A stretch of 64,000 nt of DNA from Hirsutella rhossiliensis (Eukaryota > Ascomycota > Sordariomycetes > Hypocreales > Ophiocordycipitaceae): assembly GCF_020360975.1 (NCBI RefSeq), contig NW_025408670.1:3100001-3164000 (forward strand), read 5' to 3'. The notes under the pieces were generated by a model, which saw only the letters and a program-made list of their open reading frames with translations, was not told the DNA's origin and did no database searches. Of this stretch, positions 26,639 to 36,684 are shown piece after piece (within the stretch, counting starts at the first letter, position 1; every line of letters starts with the position of its first letter). The position numbers and the translations under genes are program-made.

Positions 26639-29290
26639 TAAATAGTATCCTAGGCCTAGCTATAGACCTCCCTAAGAATACCGCTATTTTCTTTAGCGCA
26701 CTACTATTTAGGAGTAGGAGCTCTATTTTACCTACTTACTACGGCGAAGTTAAAGTAAAAGGCGGCGAAGGGCGCTTTTACGCTAAAGATAAGGAAAAGT
26801 TCGTAGACTAAGACTAACGAGACGTTTATGGGCAGAAGTAACCTCCTTAGTACGTCTATAGATATCGTTAGCACTTACTACTAACGGGCCTTATTAAATA
26901 GCGGGATATTACCCTTAAAAACGCTCGGATAATATATAAGGGCGTTAAAAAGATAAACGGATTTACTAGGAATAAGGCCTACTAGGAAGAATATATTATC
27001 GACGTATATAACTTTCTCCGTAGAGCTATCGATAAACGATAGGCTATAAGCTTTAGCCTTAGCGCAATAATTAAGATCTTAATAAAAGGTATCGAGAACG
27101 CGGTATACCCCTTACCTTACTTACTATTAGTTTATACTAACTACTAAAGGGAACCTATCGAAGATATAGAAGATAGATATATAAAGTACTACGAATGCCT
27201 AAATAATAAGGAGTATTTAATTAAGTTTACTACTCCTACCTTTAACCTTAGTCGCTTTATATATAAACGAAGGTATATAACTAAAGTTATTAACTTTTTA
27301 GTAGGACTAGATAAAGGGGGACTCTATTAAGGAGCGTTCTTCTAGGACCGTAGGGAAGGAAACTTAGTCGTTTTTAATACTTAGAAAGAGGGACGGCACG
27401 CTAGACTCTATACGTTCCTATAAGTATAACGGTAGTTTCTTTATATCCTCTAAGTACCTTATAACTTTACCTATATGCTAGTCCCTTATACCGCTTAGTA
27501 GGAAGGGTAGGAATACGGCTACTTAGCCTTAATAATAATCTAATACTAGGTTAAAGGTATAGTTAGGCTACGCCTTAAGATAATTAAGTAGCGATACTTA
27601 AATGTTAAAGTAATTTTAAAGTAAAGGTATAGGGCAATATAAGAAGCCCTATAGATAGATAAAATCTTATACCGAGACTAGTATTTCTTTAAGCTAGATA
27701 AGAGGATAAGTATAAAAGGCTATATCGATAGGCTAATATATAGAATCTAAGCTATCGCGGCGAACGAGCTTAATTATATATAAGCGATATTATAGGGCGG
27801 TAGAGTTTCCTAGTAGTTTAATAGTAGGGTTAGACGACTATAAAGGATACTATCTAATTAAGGTCTAACGACCTTTAGTAAAGTCTTTCTTATAAGGATT
27901 CCTAAGAGCAAGCGGATTTACCGATATAACCGTATTATCTTAGGAGACTAAGAAGAATAAGACCTCTAGGAAGTCCTAGAGGTAGTTAACCTCTTAGATA
28001 GGCCTACCGGATAAAGACTACCGCTCTAAAGAGATATAGAACTAGCTTATATAGTAAGGAAAGCGAGAAAGGAGCTATCTATACTAGCTACCCTTATAGA
28101 GCAACCTAACCCGATCGCTTAAGCTACGTATAGTTTCTTTACGAAACTCCTCCTTAAAAAGACCCCTAACTATCCAATTACGCCGACGGGAATCGAGAAT
28201 AGACCTAGTCCTTTATTACCTTAAGCGTTAACTAAATCGAGCTCCTTATCTAAACTAAGTAGCCTTTCCTTAAGTAACCTCGAGATAGGATCCCTACCCT
28301 AGAGCCTATAAAGGAAAGAGCTAAGCGCCCTTACTAGTCCCTTTATCTATATAGAAATAACGCCTTTATTCTCCCCCTCCGATATATAGCTAATTAGGCC
28401 TACTCCTCGCCCGCTATTAACGACTCCTCTAAATATATAGAGGAGCGAAAGACTTATAACCGCACCCCCGCTAATAACCTAATAAGGAGCTAGTAGGGAA
28501 GAAAGGTAGATAGCCTAACTACTAACTCGCCCTAGGACTCCGAAATTACTAGGCGCTCGGTTAATTACCCTAAGGCCGAAGACTCTAATAACGCCTATAG
28601 CACGCCCCGTTACTCCCTAGAAACGAAGTATAGTAATAGCCTCTCCGGCTATAGTCCTTATAAGGTTTATACTAGGTTTTAAGCCCTCCTAGGTTAAAGG
28701 AGTTAAAAACCTAGGAATATATTAGAACTACTACTAGGATATTAATAACTATAATTCTATATATTTACGTAAGACTACTAGTAACGCGATAACGATTAGC
28801 CTATAAGACTCTATAGCTTATTTAATCTAGCTATACCTAAAGCTATAGACTAGTAAAGACGCTAACTACTTCGTTTCCTTAACGCCTCTAGGAATAATAA
28901 GCGCGAATACTTAAGAGCGTATATAAGGGGCAGTAAATAATTATCTAAAGAAGGAAGTACGCGAGCAAAAATAAGAAAGAGCTAAACGAGTAGCTTATAG
29001 GTAAAGGGAGGAATAAAGAACGTAAAGGGAAAAGGATTATAGTAAAGGAGAAAAGTTCTATCGACGGTTTATTTACTTGCTTACGTGCTTAGGAAGAGAA
29101 CCTTACCCGTTATTATCGCGCCCTTTCCGTTAGCATCCTAGCTCGGAAAGTCGCTAGGGAGGAGTTTAACGGGTAAGATCGCACCCCTATAGACATTAGC
29201 CCGTTAGGGGGGGGGATAAGACCCCTAGTACTCCCCTTCTAACTTACTTCTAAGTATACTTAAAGGCGTTATAAAGACCTCGATTATTTA
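26639..29290 (+). pseudogene. Second long ORF of element X, about 880 codons, unrecognised
   Basis: One plus-strand frame runs about 2.65 kb with only TAA and TAG interruptions in contexts that RIP would create from CAA, CAG and TGG. No frameshift was needed where I followed it codon by codon (26640-28260), and the frame stays open beyond. The N-terminal part has a compact hydrophobic/aromatic pattern. The middle (28160-28700) is Pro/Ser/Thr/Leu-rich and low complexity. The C-terminal part (28900-29100) is Arg/Glu/Gln-rich and coiled-coil-like. No zinc knuckle, protease or polymerase motif is visible. It lies 3' of pol, where env-like or accessory ORFs sit in some Gypsy elements. Alternatively it is the gag of another nested element. 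Function unknown. Confidence 0.5.
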
Positions 29291-29548
29291 ATTAGGCATC
29301 TTCCTTAATTATAGTTAATTTAAATTTTTGTTTTTCCCCTTTAAAGTAAAGGCCGCTAATTACGCGACTTTAGTAGAGATAAAGAGGTATAAAGTAAAGA
29401 AATCTCTAAGACTTATATCTATAACCTAAGGCCCTTAGAGCTATATATAGGACCGATAATTAGATAATTACGTAGTTAATTGCTCTGCTAATCCTTAGCT
29501 ACGTACTACGCGTGCTTTAGGTATATACCCTCGTCCCCGTTAAACTAT

Positions 29549-29789
29549 ATAAGCCTATAGCTCCTTTACCTACTTATCCTAATCTTAGGGCTCTATAAGA
29601 ATCGTCTTATAGACTATAAGGACGGTAAAGGAGTCGGTTTTTATTATTATTATAAGGAAGGGTAGAAAAGTTAAGTAAAAATCGGCTTTTCTAGTAAAAG
29701 GGGTAAAAGGAAGCTATAAGGGATATAAGAAAGGTGCCCTTTATAGTAGCTAGATAGTATAAGAATTCTATTCCTCTTAGGCTTATAAC
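29549..29789 (-). other. Copia-A 5' leader, resumed after element X
   Basis: It matches Copia-B 57938-58180 in reverse and abuts the 5' LTR. It would contain the primer-binding site next to the LTR, but RIP has blurred it. Confidence 0.75.
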
Positions 29790-30266
29790 TCTCGCGAAGA
29801 GAGATACGAGAAGTATATATAAAATATATAAAGGTAAAAGTAAAAGTAAGGGGTCGGATAGGCAGGGCAGAGATATTTAATTCTTATAAGAGTAGTAATT
29901 ATAGTAAGGGAGTAATTATTATATTACCTTAATTCTACTTCTTTCCTTTATCTAACGCCCCTCTTTATATCTATTTAGTATCTTAATTTAATAAAGAAGA
30001 TCCTACTTAAAGAAGCTATTAATATCCTTTTAACTACTAAGCTTTTTACCGGTTTTTCCCTTCCTTTCTAGCCGTTGCTAGTATATCCGTCTTATCTCTT
30101 ACTACCTCTATAGGAAGCTATCGCTACTTTTACTTCCCCTTATACCCCTACCCTCTTTTCTATACCTCTTTTTAGCTCCTTCTTTAAAACCTGTTTTTAG
30201 CTTCCTAGGTCCCTCGTGCTAAGAGATATCTCCGAGAACTACGAGATTAAGCTACGCTTCGCGATA
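29790..30266 (-). repeat. Copia-A 5' LTR
   Basis: 477 bp, partner of 3416-3893. It is followed by the TCTAC duplication at 30267-30271. It is slightly less RIPed than its partner (ends TCTCGCGA / TCGCGATA). Confidence 0.88.
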
Positions 30267-30271
30267 TCTAC

Positions 30272-30800
30272 CGCTTAAAACTAAGAGTAGTAGGCTAATA
30301 AGTCGCGGGATCCTATAAATAAGTTCGCGGTAAAGGTTAAGGTCTAGCTAGACCTCTATAACTATAGGCCGATAAGGCTAAAAAAAAAGCTTAACTAGCT
30401 ATATACTAAGTATATAGTAAAGAAGGTACTAAGTCTATAGACTATAGAGCTAAAGGGGCTACCCTTTAGTATTTATAATATAATTAACGTTAACCTCTTT
30501 TATCGCGCTACTATAGACCTTTTACTAAGCTAAGAGATAGTAGATCCCTAGCTAACTACTATCTTTATTAAGGGGGAGAAGGAGTTCTTAGTAAAAGAGT
30601 AATAAGTAAACTATTAAAAGAATATAAGCCGCGGTAAGAAGTATAAAGTCTATATTAAGTAGCGTAGCTACTAAGACTTAATATAGGAGCTAGCTTCTAA
30701 GTTTAAGAATATAATAGCTTTAAATAAGTTTAAGGCCCTTTATAGGCTAGTAAAGGAAAATAATAGCTTAGTAAGAAAAGCTACCCCTTTAATAGTTAAG
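30272..30800 (+). pseudogene. Gypsy-A pol C-terminus with chromodomain
   Basis: It continues the Gypsy-A frame interrupted at 3410. First comes the integrase C-terminal region (KVWLDLYNYRP-like, about 30325-30360, then a KGLP / HVNLLYR-like GPF/Y-type block near 30450-30510). A chromodomain follows at about 30590-30740, recognised by an RGKKYKVYIKWR-like strand and an ASKFKN-like helix start. Chromodomains guide chromoviral integrases to heterochromatin. The remaining stops are RIP-type. Confidence 0.8.
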
Positions 30801-32519
30801 TAGCTAGTACCTTAAAATATAAAAAAGACTATACCTTACCCTTAAGAAAGTAATAAGGTACTAAGCTTATAGTAGTTACTATACTAGTATAAGCTATAAG
30901 TATATATTATAGATACTATAACTATAAATAATAAGTAGGGCGTACTTAGGTTAGCGGTAGTATAAATAAATTATATTAGCCCTTATAAGCGCGCTTAAAG
31001 GTATATAGACTAGGCCTAGCGGGCCTTCTTCTTTAGTAAGGTCTTAACTATTAAGCGGTTATCTTTATCCTTCTCTTTATCCTCCTCCTTATCCTCCTCC
31101 TTAGTATAAGGCGCGGCCCTAGCCTTAAGGGCGCGGATCTAGCCCTCTAAGCTACCTAGCTAAGCAGCGACGGCGGCGGCGTTAAGGATAGCGGTAGCGG
31201 CGGCCGCGGTACTAGTAGTAGTAAAGGCGGCGGCGGTAGAGGTAGTAGGGGCAGCTAAGGTAGCGGCGATAGTACCCTTAAAAGAGAGAGAGTTAGCGCT
31301 ATAGAAAGTATAGGAAAAGGAGCTTATATACTTAAGTATAAGGGCGGCACGCTTAAGGAACTATAAGTTATAGTAGGCGGCGGCGGTAGCGGTTAAGGCG
31401 TGCTTAGCCTTATTCTAGTTCTTACCTAGCTCTACGACGCTCTAAGCTATAGTAATATAAATAAGAATAGGCGGTATAACCTTATAAGCGCGGCTAGCCT
31501 AAGCGTATAAGAAGTAGCTACCTTAAGGGCGGCTAGCTTAGTTAGTATAAGGGAGGGACTATAAGGTATACTATATATAAAGAGAATCGCGGGTAGCGCC
31601 TTAGGCTATAGCGCGCTTATACTAATATAGGGAGTTAGTAATACTTACGAAAATAAAGGCGGAGGGGCTTATAAAAGAGGGCGGCGAGGACCTATGCTTA
31701 TTATTATCTTTATTATTATCGTTATTATTATAGTAGCCGGTAGTAGAGAGCGTAGTAAGGGCGGCGGCGGCGCGGGTAGTAAAGTTAATAGCTAAGAAGC
31801 TAGGTAGCTAGTAGCGCGGAGTAGCGGTAGGCGCGACTAAGGTAGCGGGGGTAGTAAGTAAGGTAGTAAGTAAGGTAAGGGCGTAATCGATAAAGTTATT
31901 AATCTTAGTAAAGAAGTAAGATAAGGTAGGGAAGAATATATTAAATTATTTAAATAACTAGTAGGGGTATAAGTTAGCTTATATATAGGTAGTAGTATAT
32001 AGCTAAGCGCTAAGAGACTTATAGTTATAGTTATAGCTACTATTACTACTATTAATAATAATAATATAGTTAAGAGGAAAGAGTAATAAAAGCGTACTAA
32101 TAGGTTATTTACTTCTTAGCCGCGCGCTAAGGTATAGGATTAACGTTATAAGGGACTATTTATAGAAAAAGGGGTAAGGACCTTATATAAGGGTATTTAC
32201 CCTTAGTATAGGTCTAGGTATTAGCTTAGACCTTAGCTAATAGTATTATAGGGTAAGGTAGGCTATATATATAAACGCGTATTTAATAGTAGTAAGTATA
32301 GTATATAGTTAGATCCTATATAGCTTATTAATATAATATAATAAAAGGTACTTATAGTATAACCCTTTACTTACTTTATAATACTTTACTATACCCTTAC
32401 TACTTATATAGCCTAGAAGCTCTTTTTTTTCTAAGCTTTAAGGGGGGCTAAAAAGGCTAGGGCTAGGGTCTAAGGTTAGAAAAAGGGTTATTAAGAAGGC
32501 TTTATATTTTTCTATAAAG
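30801..32519. other. Gypsy-A 3' region with GC-rich triplet repeats and a minus-strand open frame
   Basis: It contains GCGGCGG-type runs (31150-31260, 31370-31390, 31760-31780). A minus-strand frame from about 31800 to 31010 is long and Ala/Thr-rich, ending in a Glu/Lys/Asp run with few stops. I cannot tell an antisense gene of Gypsy-A from composition bias. The stretch 31900-32519 is AT-rich and may be LTR. No pair was found. Confidence 0.4.
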
Positions 32520-32884
32520 GTATTTTAATAGTAACTATAGTATATACTTAAAGATATACCTATACTAATAGTAATAGTAGTAGCTAGATATTAAAGGATA
32601 AGGGGGTTTAAAGGGAATAAAGGAAAAGAGAAAGTACTAAGTAAGGTAAAGTAAAGGTAAAGAAAGCTAAAAAGGTATATTAGCGGAAAAAAGATATAAA
32701 AGAAGATAATAAAAGAAGAGAATACTAATACTATTTACTAGCTAAGGAGGAAAAGAGACTTTTTTTATAGACCGAATTTTCCCTCCTTCTTCCTTAAACG
32801 AATAAGGGCTAAGGGATTATCTAATTAAGAAGAGGGCTAGCTAAAGACTCTACTAATAATCTTATTATAGACCTACTTATAATA

Positions 32885-34838
32885 TTAAAAGATATAGAAA
32901 CGTTTCCCTAAGGTTCTTAGTATCGATAATATATATAAGATAAACTACTTTAAGCTCTTTCTTTTCTAAGTTACTAAGGTTACTAACTAAAAATCTCTAG
33001 TAAACTTTACCTTTAGCCTTATTAATATAAAGAAAGAGAAGGAATATTAATAGCTTTATAAGTCTCTTAACGAGCTTTATAGGGCGATTAATATATAAGA
33101 GCCTAATATAGTTATTATAGATAAAGAAGCTACCCTTAAAAACGCCCTTCTTTATATTTTCCTTCTTATATAATAATAACTCTATATATTCTACGTTAAT
33201 AGTAATATTCGGGCTCGAATTAAGTTACGCTAAAGAGATAAAGTAAATCCTAATAGCCTTAAAAACCCTATTAATATAGAGATCCCTTTAGAGGTTAAAG
33301 CTACTCTCGCTTAAGAAGCTATCGAATAAAGCGCCGCTAAGTAAAGCGCCGCTATAGCGGCTAATTTAAACTTCGACCTAGATAGTAAAGTCGAATATAG
33401 CTATAAGGGTATATTCCTTACTTAAAAGCGCGTTATTTATATTAAGATAAAGGCGAATTTCTATAAGGTATAAGAGAGGCTTAATAAGATCTTTAGTATA
33501 TAGTAAGGCTATATTATAACTTATATCTTAAACGAATATATACTATAGTATAAGTAATAAGTAGGCTACCTTATTAGCTAGTATTATAACTTTAGATAGT
33601 AAGTAAATAGCTTAGTTAAGACTACTTATAAGGATATAAAGTTATATTTAGTTATAAGTACCTCTAACCTCTTATATCTTTATAATACCCTTATATAGAT
33701 AATTAAGAATAAAGAAATAATATATATATAAAAGGCCGCTTAGTAAGAGATATAATAAAACCGTTATTTCCTTAAGTAGACTTAGCTTAGGGATCTTAGC
33801 GTTAAAATTACCTATAAAGTAGTTAACTTACTTACTATATAATATAAGCTTACCCTCGCTTTAATACCCTCGCTAACGTAAGAGCTATAGCCGTTATAGC
33901 CTTATAGTATATAATTTAAACTCTAATTTAAGCTACCTTATATATATACGATCCTTTAATACCTTAAAGCTAGGTTAACGCTTAAAAAGTATAATATTCT
34001 CTTACGCTAGTAGCTTAAGAAGCTATTAATAAAGACCCCCCCCCTTTCTAGTAATTTCTTAACTAATTATTACTATTAGGACCTTAAGGAGCTATTATTA
34101 CGAATCTATAATCCTAATATCGTTATAGTTATATATAGCCGCCCCTATAATAATAAGCTATTTATACTAAGCTCCCTTATAGTAAAGGTATTATAGCTAG
34201 CCGAGGTAGCTACGGCGACGATAAGGTTATTATAGCTACCTAATTTAAGTTAGGCTAGCTCGAGGCGGCTTAACGCGAGTATTTAAAGGCACTAAGGGTA
34301 AGACGAGATAAACGAACTTAGCTATAGCCTACGTTCTCTCGTAGCGTTATAATAAAGATCGTTAGCCTAAGGAAATATAAGGGGAAGGGGATTAAGAGGA
34401 GAACGCGGTAAGAGGAGCGCGCCTTTAGCTTTATTAGGGCCGCCGGCTTTATTAGGGCCGCCGGCTTCGTTAAGCGTTAGAAGGCTTATTAAGTAGGAGG
34501 CTATTAAGTAAAGGCGACCGCCGCCGCCGCCGCTTATATAGCCGTAAGCGCTAGAGGGGCCGGATTAATTAATAGGCCGATTATTTTAACTTTAAGCTTA
34601 AGGCCTAGAAATATATTATTTAAGCGAATTAAGAGGTATATATTATATAGCCTTTCTTACCTTATATATAGTATATATATATAAGCGGGCTTAGGCGTAA
34701 GCATTTAGGCGGTACCGCTACTTACTATATAAGCGCGGTATAAATAAGTAGGGCGGGCTAGCGTTAGTATATATCTTAAAAATAAAGCGTTTATATAAAT
34801 AAAGAGAGATATATATATATATAAATAGTAATACTCTA
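32885..34838 (+). mobile_element. Mutator-like element (MULE) remnant
   Basis: Its right end (to about 34835) matches the 195-bp terminal inverted repeat of the non-autonomous element at 46587-47890. The inner 33860-34570 matches 47600-46800 of that element on the opposite strand. The left terminal repeat was not found, so the left side is probably truncated where the LTR piece begins. Confidence 0.7.
32895..34500 (+). pseudogene. MULE transposase
   Basis: Plus-strand reading with RIP-type stops ignored gives the order typical of MULE/FAR1-type transposases. The first catalytic Asp lies in a block read as LSIDNIYKTNYF-like (32917-32950), followed by a region ending in FTFSLIN (about 33005-33025). 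A second block reads EPNIVIIDKEATLKNAL-like (33100-33150) and ends in a C-x2-H-like pair converted by RIP (33180-33200). Farther on there is a SWIM-type cluster with a GLPCxHTI-like motif (33935-33965). The C-terminus is low complexity. It would excise and insert MULEs; it is dead here, with many TAA/TAG and no ATG. The DNA-binding N-terminus is missing. Confidence 0.7.
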
Positions 34839-34970
34839 TTTAATTAAAAAGAAGGCTAGCTAGAGACTCTACTAAGGATCTTACTAAGGACCCTATTAAG
34901 GACCCTATTAAAGACTCTACTACGTAGGCTATATATATTCCTTAGGGTATAGATACCTACGTTAAAGTAT

Positions 34971-35245
34971 TAGCTTTTACCTCTATCTCTTCTTTTATAT
35001 ATAAGATACTAAGAAGGGTAGGGTTAGCTCTAGCCTTAGTATAAGAAAAGGCTATAAAGATATCCTTTCTTACTACTTTTATTAAGAAGCTCTCTTAGTA
35101 TTGCTTTTTAATAGCCTTAATAGTATACTTTAAGCTATTTTAGGCCTTTATAAAGCTCTTCTAGCTCTCCTTATCCTAGGTTAGCCTATATACCTATTAA
35201 GCTAAGCTTAAAGCTTTTTAAAGGTAAGTTAACTTATCGGTCTAC
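34971..35245. other. Short AT-rich spacer, nothing recognised
   Basis: 275 bp between the solo LTR-X duplication and the second Gypsy-B copy. It is RIPed. I see no gene or repeat in it. Confidence 0.5.
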
Positions 35246-36675
35246 TATTATAACTATAGCTACTAAGCCGCTAATAGTCGACCGCGTTAAGTATATAATA
35301 TAGTTTAACGGATAAATAGTTAGTATAACTATTTAATAGATATAAGATTAAGGGGGTTATAGAGATCTAAGGAGTTTAAGATTAATAATATTACTATACT
35401 TTATATAATATAATATTAAGGATTATAGCTAGGCCTATAACCTAAGGATAGTTTCTATAAGTATATATAGCTACTTACTTTTACTCCTTTAAATAAATAG
35501 CTTTCTAGCTTTTAATATAATTATTATAATCTTTATTATAATCTTTATTATAATCTTATCTTTAATTCTAATTACTTAATTACCTAGTTATAGTTTATAG
35601 TTTATAACCTCTAACTTATTACTAATATAATATACTTATTATTACTTAAACTACGCCCTATTATATCTAATAATATAAACCCTTTAATAGGTTTATCCCT
35701 TAAGAATAATACTAATCGTTATATATTAAAAGCTCTTATTTAATATAATACTATATTACTCTAAATAATATTATAACTATTAATAGACCTATATAGTAAG
35801 CTAGATTAACTAACTCTAAAGCTACTATATTACCTTAGGATATAATACGTAAGATTATTACCTTTTAATATAAAGTATAGTTACTTAAGAATAAAAAAGG
35901 TAATAGATAAGTTAAGGACCTTAGAAAAGTAGTTAAACTAAAATAGCTAGGACTATTCGATAGTACTTATAGTACGCTTTAAGACTTTTTTACTTAACTT
36001 AAGGCTTACTATTAGTTTTACCTTATTAAACTCTTAGACTTAGTTAAAAAAGTACTTTATATAGGAAATTATTTATTTAAAATAATACTTACTTAGTTTA
36101 GACTTATTATAAGGGACTTTCTTAATAACTAACTAGCGCGATAAGATAATAAGATATATAAAGTCTTTATTAGTTTCTAAGGATTTAAAGAAGCTATTAT
36201 AAAGGTATTTAAAATAACTAATAAGGAATAAGAAGCTAAATAAAAACTTTAAGAACTTTAATAAAGAATCTTAGTATTAAATTATACTATAAAGTTCTAT
36301 TTAGTTACCTTAAAGCTTAATTAAGATAATAAACCTCTTATATTACGATTTTATAATAAACTTAAAAAAGAAGTTTAAGACGAGCTTTATAAGGAAAATC
36401 GACTTAATAACCTCTTAAACTATATTAATATAATAGTATAAATCGATAATAAATAATATATATAATACTAAGAAAAGGAATAAAGAAAAGGAAACTAAAA
36501 CCCTTCTTATAAGAATAACTTTAACTAACGCGCTAACTATAAAAAAAAGCGCGAAACTCTTATTACCTATACTTATATAATTAACTTAAGTAAGATAGAC
36601 TTAAACGTAATATAAAAAAGTAAAAGAAAGTATTTTAATTATAAAAAACTTAAATATTATTATTAAGATTACGCT
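35246..36675 (+). mobile_element. Gypsy-B copy 2, truncated after gag
   Basis: 5' LTR at 35246-35723 (longer than in copy 1 because of an ATTATAATCTT-type tandem gain near 35520-35560), followed by gag sequence colinear with 6403-7350. Homology stops just after the zinc-knuckle codons, at about 36673, where another repeat begins. It is more deeply RIPed than copy 1. Confidence 0.88.
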
Positions 36676-36684
36676 AAGGACTTA

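Larger units (their letters stand above)
16882..29544 (+). mobile_element. Element X, large Gypsy-type retroelement inserted in Copia-A
   Basis: Comparison with uninterrupted Copia-B (58165-58215 region) puts the junctions at 16881/16882 and 29544/29545, with CTAT at 16878-16881 and 29545-29548. The insert starts TTTAACGGGG and ends CCCCGTTAAA. A 468-bp LTR-like unit is at its left end (16882-17349), and the same unit exists elsewhere as a solo LTR. The right end does not repeat that unit, so either the 3' LTR was replaced or a second element is fused in. It contains a Gypsy pol (17440-24700) and a further long ORF (26639-29290). Confidence 0.75.
3416..30266 (-). mobile_element. Copia-A, Ty1/Copia retrotransposon with two nested insertions
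   Basis: LTRs of 478 and 477 bp (3416-3893 and 29790-30266) match except for RIP-type transitions and one base in a T run. Coding is on the minus strand, so the right LTR is the 5' one. The body is 3894-5948, 13808-16877 and 29549-29789. The gaps are filled by Gypsy-B and element X. Alignment to the uninterrupted copy Copia-B (57453 onward, opposite orientation) confirms that these three pieces are contiguous in the ancestor. The summed internal length is about 5.4 kb, typical for Copia. Confidence 0.9.
32524..34966 (-). mobile_element. Solo LTR of family X, split by a MULE
   Basis: Reading the minus strand, 34966-34841 matches the first part of LTR-X (16882 onward) and 32880-32524 matches the rest to its CCGTTAAA end. 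GTAT flanks both ends (32520-32523 and 34967-34970), confirming the LTR edges and a 4-bp duplication for this family. About 40 bases of LTR sequence (CTAGCTAGAGACTC region) occur on both sides of the MULE, longer than a normal target duplication. Confidence 0.75.

Noticed and set aside
34560..34740. TATA-box promoter (GGTATAAATAAG) shared by three places
   Set aside because: It is part of the MULE terminal inverted repeat and points outward from the element, so it is not evidence for a host promoter.
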